DNA of 64,000 nucleotides, taken from Davidsoniella eucalypti (lineage: Eukaryota; Ascomycota; Sordariomycetes; Microascales; Ceratocystidaceae). This document shows, one piece after another, positions 48,484 through 59,352 of this stretch. The position numbers were made by a program, and so were the translations under genes. The stretch spans positions 372,001-436,000 of the forward strand of contig RMBW01000002.1 of the NCBI GenBank assembly GCA_004009845.1, read 5' to 3'. Position 1 is the first letter of the stretch. Every line of letters starts with the position of its first letter. Under the pieces are notes generated by a model. The model saw only the letters and a list, made by a program, of their open reading frames with translations. It was not told where the DNA came from and did no database searches.

Positions 48484-50421
48484 TTAAACCAACCTCAAAC
48501 CCTCGTCCTTTAGCAGTCTAGCAGCAACCACGGAAAGCGCTTCTTGGCTTGGTCCCTTAGTTATCTTCCGAGGAAAATCAACCAATGCCACTTTAAGTGC
48601 TGCCCGGCCTGCGTTACCATAGAATTGTAGGAATCTTGGTGTATGGCCATCAATCATAGCCTTAAGAACGACTAACTGTGTTGCGGAGACCTCATCAGGA
48701 GGAGTGTTCGCCAGTGATGCTAGAGATGTCCAGTACGTCGTTGGTGGCACGGGTGTCGTACGCGTCGTCTTACTGAAGTCTCTAAGAGTGATGGCACCAA
48801 ATCCAGCACCAAGCCCAGCCATGCGATCCCAGTGTGCTTGCTCTGGGATGAACTCGTTACCATCCTTCCGCCAGCCCAATGCAATACGTCCAGCAGCAAC
48901 GCTCTCGTTTCCACGAATACCGAAGAGCACAGGACATACTACGCGTAGCTTGGCAAGAGTGATGTCGGCAAGAGTGCGACCGCGCCAGTGGTAGTCCTTA
49001 TCGGAGAAAATCTGGCTGAATATAACACCAATAGGGTCAGCAGCCTTTGGGTTTGCTCCGCATTCATTGATGAACTGCGAGATAATGGCCTTGGAGAAGA
49101 TGTTTAGTAGATAGAGGTATAATGAAGGCATCTGATCCCCCTTATAAACGTCGGTATCCGAGACGGTCTGTGGTACTTCGGTGACGTAGCCTTTGACATC
49201 CACAGCTGGACTAGGATATGTGCCATCTAATGAAGATTTCAAGACTTGCCGAATCTTGGCAAGCTATATTCCATGTGTTAGTATAGATTCAATGTATTGC
49301 GTTTATATAAAATAAAACTTTCTTACCTGAATCTTGTTTGCTCCAGCACCTTCAGTCAACTGGCCAATGGACTTTCTGATCTCTCGGCGCATATCGCCTA
49401 CTTTGCCCTTAAGAGGCGAGCCAGGCTGAGAAGCCGAAGACTCGACAGCCTTCCGAAGTTCCTTCAGTTTCCTGTGAATATCCACATACTTTTGGTTGTA
49501 TGGGAAAAAGGTTGGGTCAGCTTCTATCACTGCCTTCACTACTGGGGCGGCGGACTTCACTTCTACGGCGGGCTTAGCACCAAATAGAGATGAAGCCGCC
49601 GGCTTTGCAGCAACAGGACCCCCAAACAAGCCACCAGACGACTTAGCAAGAGTTGCAGTAGAAGGTGAGCCAAAAGCCGGCTTGCCAAATACGCCCTGCT
49701 GAGTAGAACCGCCAAGAGCCGCACCAAGTGGGCCTTGTCTTGGTGCTACCGCTTGCGCAGCAGATCTTGCCGACCCGCCAAATAGCGTTGATGATGTAAT
49801 GCCAGCAGTTTTGCTATCAGCAGCGGTAGAAGTTGGCGATGTCACTGTCGCGACAAGCGAGCTCATTCCAAAGCCACCACCAGCCAGCTTCGCAGGCGCT
49901 TCCTTCTTTGAGATGAGAACAGAAGCGGCCGCCGGAGATGTCTTCACTGCTGTTGTGGCGGTAGCAGACGTCGGTGTAATTTGAGCCGGTGTTGCAGCAG
50001 CTGCTGGCTTCGGCTCTACCGTTGGTTCTGGCTTAGGTAGAGGCGGTGGCGGCGGAGCCTTTGCGGCCTTTAGGGCCTCTAGGCGCTGCTTCTCTGTCAT
50101 GACAGCAGCCTCACGCTTCAGACGCTCCTGTTCTTCCTCTTGCTGCTTTACAATGCGCTGGCGTTCTACCTCAAGCTCATGCATCTCAAAGACGCGCAGG
50201 GCGCGTTCGCGCACGCGATCATGCTCGGCTTTGGCCTGTTCGAGGGCATCGCGATGGCTGAGCTCTGTATTGCGCGAATCGGTGAAAAACTCTGACAGAA
50301 GTCCGCTGGGGGCTCGGCGGTGGTGTGGGTTTGGGTTTGGATTTGGGTTTGGCGACGAATTTTTGCGATCGGTGCTCGCAATAAAGCTGCTGGTAGAGAG
50401 CGATGAACGGTGGCGGGACAT
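48484..50421 (-). CDS. gle1: Gle1, mRNA export factor at the nuclear pore
   Basis: A 624-residue nuclear-pore protein that, with inositol hexakisphosphate, activates the DEAD-box ATPase Dbp5 to remodel mRNPs on the cytoplasmic face; it also acts in translation. Exons 49327-50421 and 48484-49263 are joined in phase 0 by a 63-bp intron (GTAAGA, TACTAAC, AATATAG). Residues 1-40 are Ser/Asn/Pro-rich. A coiled coil (about 55-120, EQAKAEHDRVRERALRVFEM onward) follows, then an Ala/Pro/Gly linker with FGG and FG pieces (about 125-300), and the C-terminal GLE1 domain (about 310-615) with FFPYNQKYVDIHRKLKELRK, MPSLYLYLLNIFSKAIISQF, CPVLFGIRGN, GRIALGW and FLQFYGNAGRAAL. The frame is open a few codons upstream of the ATG (HPYTRDSSDNDTFK) behind a good acceptor-like TTTCTTTAG, so an extra 5' exon cannot be excluded. 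Confidence 0.9.
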
Positions 50422-51564
50422 CTTGAAGGTGTCGTTGTCTGAAGAGTCGCGGGTGTATGGATGTCTAAAGAAACCTTAGTAAATACAAGGTTATGATGTT
50501 TTCCAAGGGCACCAGAAGTCTGGGCTCGTAGTATGTAGCTATAGCAGCGATAGCAACTATTGTTTTAAAAAATCCTGTCGCGGTCGCGTTGTTGACTTCG
50601 ATGTCCCTCGTTTCGGTTCGTGGGATGTCGGCCTTGGTTCAATAATATGGCAAGATAAAGCCAAGTCAAGGCAGATTCAGTCGCTAAAGAATCGCAGAAT
50701 CAAAATTTGTGTCTTCTAGCGCGGGTTCACGTTTTGTTGAAGCTTTAAAATGTCCCGCTAAGCTAATCTCCAAGGCTGAGTGTAGGAGGAAGGAAAAGCG
50801 TCGCAAGGCTGAGAAGAAAAGAATACAGAATGAGTCTAACTGTGAAATCAACCTAGGGAGCACAACACAGGAACGACGGCACTGTCAACATCCAAAATGG
50901 CAACTACCTTTGTTCGTCTGGTCAGAGTGTTGAGAATCACCACATAAAATGCAGCTTAACAGACTGAATGGGTCAAGTGTTGAGACCAAATTTGGCGCCT
51001 CTCACAGAACTATATCTGCGCTGACTGCTCTTTGGCTTTCACAGGTGTACTATATGTTAGTTTTGAACCTAAAGTGCCTAAATTCAGTGGCCCTTCACGA
51101 TAACTATATGTAGTTACGAACAAATACTTTATGTTTAAAAACACCGCCTTATCGTATAATAGTCAGAGATGTTTTTATCTCACGTTTCTTCAAATCTAGA
51201 AAAAATAAAATATAAATATAAAAATATGACAAAATCCCGAACACCAAATGTGCCACCCAAACCAGGCAAGCAAGTCTCGAATATCCAATCGCATCACTTC
51301 CGCCACACACCATTTTCCGTTTCCAGTCCACTTTCTCTTTCGCTCCAAGATTCCGAGTCTTCCTTTCTGCCAATTTTTTGTACGCTGCATATCCTTATCA
51401 TCATGCACATCTGATAAGCTCCTAATATAATATCGAAGTTGGAGAATGGCGGACAACGCAATCTAGCTACTTTCCCAATCAAGACAGACACCATCCTTCA
51501 TCACATCACCACCAATTAGTTTATACATCATTGTGTTATTTTCTGTATGAGCGTACTTGCGAAG

Positions 51565-51595
<31 letters not shown>
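51565..51595. repeat. Poly-A tract of 31 bases
   Basis: An uninterrupted A31. No body related to the other A-tailed elements and no flanking duplication was seen, so it may be a simple homopolymer or an old retroposon tail. Confidence 0.9.
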
Positions 51596-51598
<3 letters not shown>

Positions 51599-52187
51599 AT
51601 GTGCCGTGCATGCCTCAAACTGTGGCTTGGCTAATATCAGAGCTCGGGGCCCCAGTTGAAGGTTTCCAAGCAGTAGGTTTCCAAAACGTATAGCGAAGCT
51701 TGTTTTGTTTACAGCGCGATATGGGCGCCCCAGTTTCCAAAAACGATTCTAGTCTACAAAGAGCAACATAAATGTATAGGTATGTGCATACATATACAAA
51801 TACAAACATATGTAAATATGTAAATATGGTAGTTACGCCTCGCATGAGGTAGTTGGTTCATCCAGCTGGGGCAAAACTACTACTGTAGTCCACCATATGC
51901 TTCTGGTAGTGCGTCTAAGGATTTGAGTAGCCTCTCCACTCGAAGTCCTACAGAATGTAAATGCCAGGTAGTAACTATACTGTTCTAAGAGGGTTTATAA
52001 TACAAGGAGCTACAAAATGCTCAGAGGTTTGGAGACAGGTTCCCAACGAGGTGATTTTTCCCGGAAAGGATTAAAAGTTGAAATGCGCAGGAATAGCATA
52101 TGACAAAACCATAACAAATGTTCTGCATCTCAGTAGCCTGTCACTGTTGAGAAGTGGGTTGTCCTTCACCTTGCATTGTATACTATT

Positions 52188-52232
52188 TTTTTAATTCATT
52201 AATCTTATAGAGCTATAGAGCTATGAAGATGT
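52188..52232 (-). mobile_element. Short A-tailed retroposon-like element, copy 3, with 14-bp target-site duplication
   Basis: Read on the minus strand, the body ACATCTTCATAGCTCTATAG plus CTCTATAAGATTAATGAATT ends in a short A run. It is flanked by perfect direct repeats CATTGTATACTATT at 52174-52187 and 52233-52246. The body is nearly identical to copies at 30425 and 53669. Confidence 0.88.
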
Positions 52233-52255
52233 CATTGTATACTATTAGTTGGGCT

Positions 52256-52357
52256 GTGTATCTTGGGATACCGAGGTGCTACATAGCTATTAAAGCTCCA
52301 TTTCCACCTTGATAAAAATGAACTAAATATATATATATATGTAGTTGTATGCTGCTG
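52256..52357 (+). mobile_element. Short retroposon-like element with AT-repeat tail, copy 4
   Basis: A 102-bp segment containing ACATAGCTATTAAAGCTCCA, then TTTCCACCTTGATAAAAATGAA, then a (TA)n tail. It is flanked by TAGTTGGGCT at 52246-52255 and 52358-52367, a 10-bp candidate duplication. It is the longest copy and matches the one at 16000-16096 upstream of the core too. It begins almost directly at the right-hand duplication of copy 3. Confidence 0.75.
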
Positions 52358-53668
52358 TAGTTGGGCTAGTAGCCATTGCTCAATCTTCTTTTTGGCTCCC
52401 CAGATAACGAAACAGATCAGAGACGGGGCGAGGAACGGCGTATGCCAAGGTTCATGAATCAAGAACACTAGAATACCATACTCTGTATAACAAAACGCCA
52501 CGTCTACAGTCACCCTCAAGTATGGCACAGGTTATTTCTAGTCTGACAGAGAAATATAGTTCATGACATAGTGGACGAGTTTTTGAGCATTTCGGCGGTG
52601 AAAGGCGGTTTAACACACTCCATAAAACCCCAACAAGTACACACGCCTGAAGACATGCAGATAAGATTTACGGGGGTTTCGCGGCCAGAAAAGAACAATT
52701 AGAAACAATGGCTATCTTCAGATCCTTGTGTCTCTCATGACAAGGGAGAAAGGACTTTTATTTCTGTTTTATTCGTTTGCAAGACGAAACAAACTCCTAC
52801 AACCAACTTCAGAAACGACATTAAACCCCATTCTTGCACAACAGAAACACCCGTTATTTACGGCAAATAATTGTAGAAACGGACAGCCATCCCGAGACCA
52901 AGTCAGCTCGGGTTCAAGGGGTGGTTAATCAAAGGCCTTAGTCTAGGAATATAACAACTATATCCAGATTTACGTCGTGTTGCAATTGCCATAGTCACTG
53001 TACTCATAGGAGAAAGAGTTCACTATGGCCTTTTTGCCTTCGAGCAAGATCTAGGTGCCCTGGACATATGATTGAAGATAAAGCGCTAGTAGATATCTGG
53101 CTTTTGTCTGGGTCATCTCCACCTAGTTTTCTCCAGTGTTTATGGGGCAATTATTCTAATAGTCGCCGCGAAGGTGATATTGGGCAGGTTGTCCGTCGGT
53201 CACTCACGAAGGATATAAATACAGGCCAAATACAAGTCTATGTTCGATTCGATGCAACGCAGATCTGAGAAAGACCTCTTAAGAATAACAAAGAAAAGAA
53301 GGCAAAAGGTACAAATACAACTCGAGAGAGAACAAAGACATTATCCAGGATGGGAAATACGGATAGGACAAGGGTTTGTCCCCGGTCCATGCTTTGCTTT
53401 CCGTCTTCCTTGATGGTTGCTACTTGCATTATTGCTCAGACTTTGAACAATGAAGAAGCAAGGCCACATGTCGTAACGGGATTATAGCAGGGAATAGGGA
53501 GCTTACGCCGCCACCTTGAGTGTACTTATTTGGTATATCTGGATAGCTCTAGTAAGTTTCAGTATTGAGCTTTCAAGCTTTGATCCCCAACCAGACACAT
53601 GCCAAGATTTATTTGTTCAAGGCAACTTATCAACTTGATGACATCACCCACAGATAGGCAAGTACCAA

Positions 53669-53700
53669 ATCTTCATAGCTATAGCTCCATAAGATTAATG

Positions 53701-53735
<35 letters not shown>

Positions 53736-53736
53736 C
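53669..53736 (+). mobile_element. Short A30-tailed retroposon-like element, copy 5, with 10-bp target-site duplication
   Basis: The body ATCTTCATAGCTATAGCTCC plus ATAAGATTAATGAATT is followed by 30 consecutive A residues. Flanking direct repeats CAAGTACCAA lie at 53659-53668 and 53737-53746. The long pure A tail and perfect duplication suggest a recent insertion. Confidence 0.88.
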
Positions 53737-54249
53737 CAAGTACCAATTACTCTTTGTTGATTCAATGTGAGCATGTGATTTTCGATTGATGATCTTGTGC
53801 CATCGTCTTGTTTGGGTTGTTGACCACTCGCTATCTTACTCTGCCTGCTGTTAGATAAAGTGGGGCTTTTAGACAACCCTAACTTTGATGATGTTGAAGT
53901 ATATAGATAGTGTTTGTCAATGACCCAAAACTAAATAGTTAATCACAGTTTCAATTTTTATATATATTTCTTATTGCATTTATTGTTACACAAAGCCTGA
54001 TGTTGATATACATCAAACTGAGTTCCAATTAAATATTTTGGCACTAAGTAGATTAGGCAAATAGCCCTATATTCTATATGGCTGAAAAATAAATCAAGGT
54101 ATACTAAGCAGTCGTCATAAATTACTCTTAACCATTTCTTTCCTTAAGGTATAGCATATTCATAAACCTTAGCAATTAGTGATGACGGCAGTAGCTATGT
54201 TGTATTACGGTATCAAGGGCTTAGAAAGACTAAAAATAAATTAAGAATT

Positions 54250-54290
54250 TATTTTTATTAAGGTGGAAATGGAGCTTTGATTATTGGAAA
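54250..54290 (-). mobile_element. Fragment of the short retroposon-like family, copy 6
   Basis: The + strand TTTATTAAGGTGGAAATGGA plus GCTTTGATTATTGG is the inverted core of copies 1 and 4 (AAAGCTCCATTTCCACCTT), with an A/T-rich stretch on the tail side. No duplication was found. Confidence 0.6.
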
Positions 54291-54583
54291 AACGGAGAGA
54301 GGCAACAAACGTTCAACATATTTGCCTTCGCAGAACTAGTGCAAATGCTACATTACCAAAACCCTCAGTATAGCCACCTATTCTTGGGGTAATTTCCACT
54401 GGTGTTTGTTTATTAAAACCTCTTTTGGTTGTTTCTTAGTTTGATATTCACTTTAACTAATTTGTTTATAAACATTCAAGAATCTACTGTTTCTAGCTAT
54501 TCTATTCATTGAACATCAACCTTCATTTTTGACATTAAATTTTCATCACTCACCACTAACGCAGCACAAAATCTGCCAACAAC

Positions 54584-55903
54584 ATGGGGTATCACAAACA
54601 TCTACCCAAGGAAATAGAGTTTCCAGAAAAATCAATACTGTTCAGGCACCCGGGGTATGATGAAGAATTCAACGATTTCCTAAACCTCCCACGGGTTGAT
54701 TCAGACCACAATGGGAAGCACGGTGTTCACCATAGAACCGCATTGGTTGCTTGCCAGATCATTGCCGGCAATTGTTTTGACAAAGGCTACCTTTCACTCT
54801 CCAGATCTGGCCCGCAAGTAGATACATCACTTGATGATGTGCTGATTGAGAAAGAGTACTACTTTGTGATTGAAGACTGCCAAGGTATATATCCTTAGAC
54901 ATCCTATAGTACATTGACATTGCTTGCTAATAATCTTTTGATAGAACCGTACCCTGTTGTACCCACCTTCAAAGAGTGGAAATTCCCACACGGTCGAATC
55001 CCCGAATATTGGCTAAATGCCACAATGTCTGAACCCTCACCCTCTATAGCACGTTGTGCTATTGCCAATACTTCCTATGCAATTCAGGAAGCTCACCTTG
55101 TTCCACGTGAAGAAAACCCGTGGTATCGAAGGAATAACATGGCGCGTTGCTATCGAGAAACTAATGCTGGTACTCGCGACATTGACCCGAATCCATACAA
55201 TATCATACCACTTCGGAGTGACCTTCACCATTGTTTCGACAAAAGAGGTTTTGCATTCGTTCCCAAGCCTTGCCCGGAGAGTACCTTTTCAAGACCTATG
55301 ACCAGGTTTGTTGTCCATCTTCTTGGCTCTGAAACTGCTGAACTATGGCAGGATTACCACTATGCAGACGTTAGATGTACAAAGAGTATGATTCCATTTT
55401 TGTTTGCTCGCTTTGCATGGTCTATTCTCCTCCAGGTCAAGCCCTTTCTTTGCACAAAGGAAGACCGCTATGTTCTTCACCTAAAGGAAGACAAACCTGG
55501 CAAGCTAGAACCATTGATTAAGTTAGTCAATGGAGCTGAACTCTACCAGAAATATAGTGGTGGTGGGCCAAATAACATCAGGGAGCAGCCTGCTAGCAAA
55601 AAGAGGAAAGGGTTAGATGATGACGATGAGGAAGAGCATGACTATACCTATGACTATTCTGATGTCATCTTGGGTACATGCCGTCATGGCTCTGTTTCTG
55701 GAACTAGATCGGTTGAAGAAGAAGATAATGGCCTGAGAATTGAAGTAGATGACGACGAAGCAAGTGATGCCGAAGCGGTTCATGATCCTCTAAGCAGGAC
55801 TAGGCATGAGATCAGATCGAAAACTGTGGGTATCAATGACGCCAATGTTGATTCCAGTGGAGACTACAAAGATGATACAAAAGTTGATATTCAGAGAAGC
55901 TAG
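54584..55903 (+). CDS. HNH nuclease domain protein (HNH_2-like)
   Basis: A 419-residue predicted protein of the fungal HNH_2-type family. Exons 54584-54884 and 54945-55903 are joined by a 60-bp intron (GTATAT, GCTAAT branch region, GATAG), giving IEDCQEPYPVVPTF. The HNH core is AHLVPREENPWYRRNNM...NPYNIIPLRSDLHHCFDKRG with metal-binding or catalytic residues H151, N186 and H195/H196 in place. The C-terminal third is acidic and basic low-complexity (KKRKGLDDDDEEEH), possibly a nuclear signal. Family members are common, variable-copy genes in filamentous fungi; their biological role is not established. The same reading frame continues after the TAG stop for a further 79 codons (55904-56143), which may be an alternative C-terminus. 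A perfect inverted repeat lies about 420 bp downstream. Confidence 0.8.
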
Positions 55904-56143
55904 AAAATGTCTGGTATCAACTCTCTCATGAAGAGATTATCTTTACATAGGCGCAAAGCACATAGTTCAGTACTATCAGTTGGGAAATTTCTCAGGAGAA
56001 AGCCTCATCCAAGGCCCAACGTTCTTGACTACTTTGATGACCGGCTACCCGTTTTACAGCTAGATAGTCAGTGCGAAGGAAAGGCGCAGTTAGGTGATAG
56101 GGGTGCATTACTGACTGTAGACCAAGGGATTAGTGAGCAATAG
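55904..56143 (+). other. In-frame extension after the HNH stop, possible alternative C-terminus
   Basis: Codons AAA ATG follow the HNH stop in the same frame and run 78 codons from the ATG (MSGINSLMKRLSLHRRKAHS onward; basic, then LDYFDDRLPVLQL). If the 78-base segment 55826-55903 (GTGGGT...CTAG) were spliced as an intron, the stop would be removed without changing the frame. It lacks an obvious CTAAC branch site. It may instead be a separate tiny ORF or the remains of a longer ancestral protein. Confidence 0.3.
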
Positions 56144-56314
56144 ACTTCTATCTTCCAAGTCAGAAAGAAAATAAGACATGATCAAGCGAGGTAACATATG
56201 TATGTTAAAATGTAATTGATAATGAAGACAAAAAAAGTAAACGAAATGTAAATAAAGAAAAGGGAACATGCTCAGCCCAGTTGTAAGATCAGGATTTAGG
56301 ACCATTCATTCATT

Positions 56315-56827
56315 CATGTACATGTACTGTATACAGGCCTAAGTTTTGTCGTGGGATCAGCGTGCAGATCGGTCTCTTGCAAGTAACTGTTTATTCTCGA
56401 CATGTACCTACTCAAGTTTCCCCACTTTTAAAATTCCCCGCTTTTCTGAACAAAAGTTATCCTTTTACACCTTTTTTCTCCTTATAACACAACACAATTA
56501 TAAAACAATACAAATATATCACCAGACCATTATACACTACTATACAATTTGACTATTATACTACTTGACCACCATACAACTACTAATCGCAACAAATTTC
56601 ATCACTGTCCTTCTTGTTAGTCAACTAAGGCCTCTAGATGATGATCATTTTCCTGATTATAGAAATAAACAAGGGATTGTTAATGATAATGTTGACATCG
56701 GTTAATACAGTGTATAGTACAGTTATAATACCGTGTACATGTCGAGAATAAACAGTTACTTGCAAGAGACCGATCTGCACGCTGATCCCACGACAAAACT
56801 TAGGCCTGTATACAGTATGTGTACATG
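56315..56827. repeat. Long inverted repeat with 83-bp perfect arms (MITE-like or foldback)
   Basis: 56325-56407 and the reverse complement of 56735-56817 are identical over 83 bases, from TACTGTATACAGGCC to CTCGACATGTAC. Two mismatches further out, 8 more bases pair (arms 56315-56407 and 56735-56827). The 327-bp interior is AT-rich and has no coding frame. No target-site duplication is evident at the outer ends. The perfect identity implies recent formation or gene conversion. A transcript across it would fold into a long hairpin. Confidence 0.92.
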
Positions 56828-59261
56828 TGTAGTAGCGATATCAGCAAGGTCTCTTCCTTCCTTGTTTATATCAATATGTCCGAGCGGAGGACAGCTTACA
56901 GATATAATTATTCTTCAATTGCATTAACCCCAGCCCGATGGCTGCCGAGTAACAATTCCATAGAATAAAGAAAGTTATCGTACGTACTTGAGGTTTGGGG
57001 TAATATAATGTGTAAAGAAAATATCCGTTCTTTGTTCCTTCGTCCTTGAAATTCTCCGACATAGCCCTTTCACATATAACAGGCAACAATGTATTCATAG
57101 ACATACAAATACAAGATCGAGCCTGAATGGGCGTACGTATACCATATGTAGGAGCTGCCAATACTGCGCAGAATAATGCAGCCGTGCTACTATATACACT
57201 TGATTGACCTATTCTCGCTCACCTACAGACGAATCCGGCACAGCTCCGATACTAGATCATGTATAGATACATTTGTTCGTATGTCAGACTGTTTGCCTAC
57301 GATTATATATGGTTGTTTGTAGATGAGTGATGACGGAACAGACAATCGAGCAATACAGCCATGCTTAGCCTCGAAGGCCATAGCAAACAGCTATCTCACT
57401 GATCACTGAGGGGTGAAGGGTCTTGTTTGCCTGTTTTTTGTTCCTTCTTCTATGGGTGGGCATGTCGATGATCATGTTCTAGGTTGTGGCAGGCAGAAAC
57501 AGTACCATGAGCAACATCAATAACATCAGACTAGGGTGACTTACTGATCGCCTATCTACGTCCGCACTGGTAACCGAAAAGGAAGGGGTCAGCGCTGGAT
57601 GACCACCAAACCAGTAGCACCTGCAGAGCTTGAGAATCCGCACAAATAGGCGGCTGGACGATGTCAAAATAAATGTGAACCAGAGGGAGATATTGCAGGC
57701 AAGCGAGACGATGGCGTTTTCTCTCTTCTCTTCTCATGGGCCCCCAGACCGCATCTATCCGGTTACTTATTGCTGATCTATTTGTTTCTCTTGGTGCATT
57801 GAGTCCAATATACATGTACATATGTAAGATTTAAACATACAAAAAAAAAAAGTAGACTTATGTATGTTCCAGACGAGCCGTTGTGCCTTGAAGACATCAG
57901 ATCACCTGCTTTCTATCTGTTGACCCTAATTCTCAGCGTATCGCAGTATCGTAGAGGCTGTAAACATACTTTTGATAAGTATCGGTGCATATTTGTAGCG
58001 ACAGTCAGAGCTTCCCAACACTTCCTCATCCTCTCTGACTCTCTGACTCTCTGACTTGGCAAGTGAGAAAGATGTAACGCCTAGGGAGCTTTGGAGGTGA
58101 AAACCGAGATAATCCTCCGTTCCCGCTGTAACACCGCCCCGCCATAACCCTTGCGAGCACTAATGCTACAGGCCCTATCGTTGGTGCTGCAACCAAGGTG
58201 TCGTGGCGTTTGGCTCTGGGAGCTCCCGGATGGCCATGTTTCGAGTGTGCTTCATCTGGGTTGTCTTGGGAAAAGAAACAGATTTCGGTGTTTTATGTTG
58301 ATGTTTATACGACCGACCTTCTATAACCACAGCTGAGCTTTGTTGCTTGCGCTGTTATTTTTGCCTGGCCTTTGAGCTTCTGGCGCCTAGACTAGCCCTG
58401 CTAAAGTTGTGTACTAAAGGAAAGACAAACAGATTGCGGAAGGAGGCAAGCTCGCTCTCTCAAAGCTGAGCTTTTGTTTTGTTCCAGAACTGTGCTAGCG
58501 GCGCCGCTTCTAGCATCAAATGCGAAATATAGCAGCTCAAGTTCTGACCGATAAGCACTAGCAAGCTTAAAAACGGAGCTCTTGCAATCGTTATTGGCCT
58601 CCAATGGTCGCAAACGTTAATGGAAAAGTAAAAAATTGCCATCCAGCCGGCAAAAAGATGCAGCCAGAGCACTGTATCGTCTAGCGTAGGTCGACAGCGG
58701 CAACGGGGCCTGGAGACCCCAGGGAACAGAGCGCCAACTAGAGGGCTTGGACCTCTACGCCGCAGCATATTACCATCACAAGAAAAGGAAAGGACAGCAA
58801 CTTCACACGAGATAACCCTAGCGTACAGCGCAGCAAATGAAGCAACAAGTGAAATTACCAACACCGGCTCAAGGCAAGCCAGTGCTGTTTCTGGAGACGG
58901 AGATGGCGCTGGATGCTTTCTTTGCCTCCTCCTTCCTTGTGCAGCTGTAGTCGTAACAGTAATCATAGTGGCAGTATATCTGTATTTGTACCATTACTGT
59001 CAATGAAACCCTTATCACATTTGCCCCAAGTCGATGCCGGACCCCGTTAAACAAATCGCAATTTCTAAGTGCGAGCTGTTCTAAACGCCCAAACAGGAAA
59101 AAACGAGAAAGAACAGAACACAGCCAGCCCGCCAGCCAACCAGGTCGTTCGTTTGTTCGTCTACCCGAGGAAACAGCGCCCGGCTAAGGCCCACCCTGTT
59201 CTTGCTCTTGCTAGCTCTTGCTTTCGACCTATGACAGCAACTTCCCATTGCTACATAACTA

Positions 59262-59352
59262 CGAAGCTCCCTCCTCTGCCGCTTCTCCTCCTTCGACTCT
59301 TTCTTTTTCTTTTCTTCTTTCCTCTTCCCTTCCTTCTTTTTCTCCCTACCTG
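59262..59352 (+). promoter_or_regulatory. Pyrimidine-rich tract upstream of ssd1
   Basis: A nearly pure C/T stretch on the + strand about 1 kb before the ssd1 ATG. Such tracts are common near transcription starts of filamentous-fungal genes, so the ssd1 leader may be about 0.9-1 kb long. This is inferred from composition. Confidence 0.35.

Larger units (their letters stand above)
50422..54583. other. Gene-poor region with several short retroposed insertions
   Basis: No gene recognised. It holds three to four short elements (52188-52232, 52256-52357, 53669-53736, 54250-54290) and two long homopolymers: A31 at 51565-51595 and A30 at 53705-53734. The frame at 51169-51414 and others are composition artefacts. 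Confidence 0.6.

Noticed and set aside
51565..51595. Poly-A31 as another tailed retroposon
   Set aside because: No body related to the other copies and no flanking duplication could be found.
58460..58966. 168-codon minus-strand ORF with hydrophobic stretches
   Set aside because: No recognisable family, irregular composition, no splice or promoter support, and it lies upstream of ssd1. It probably occurs by chance.
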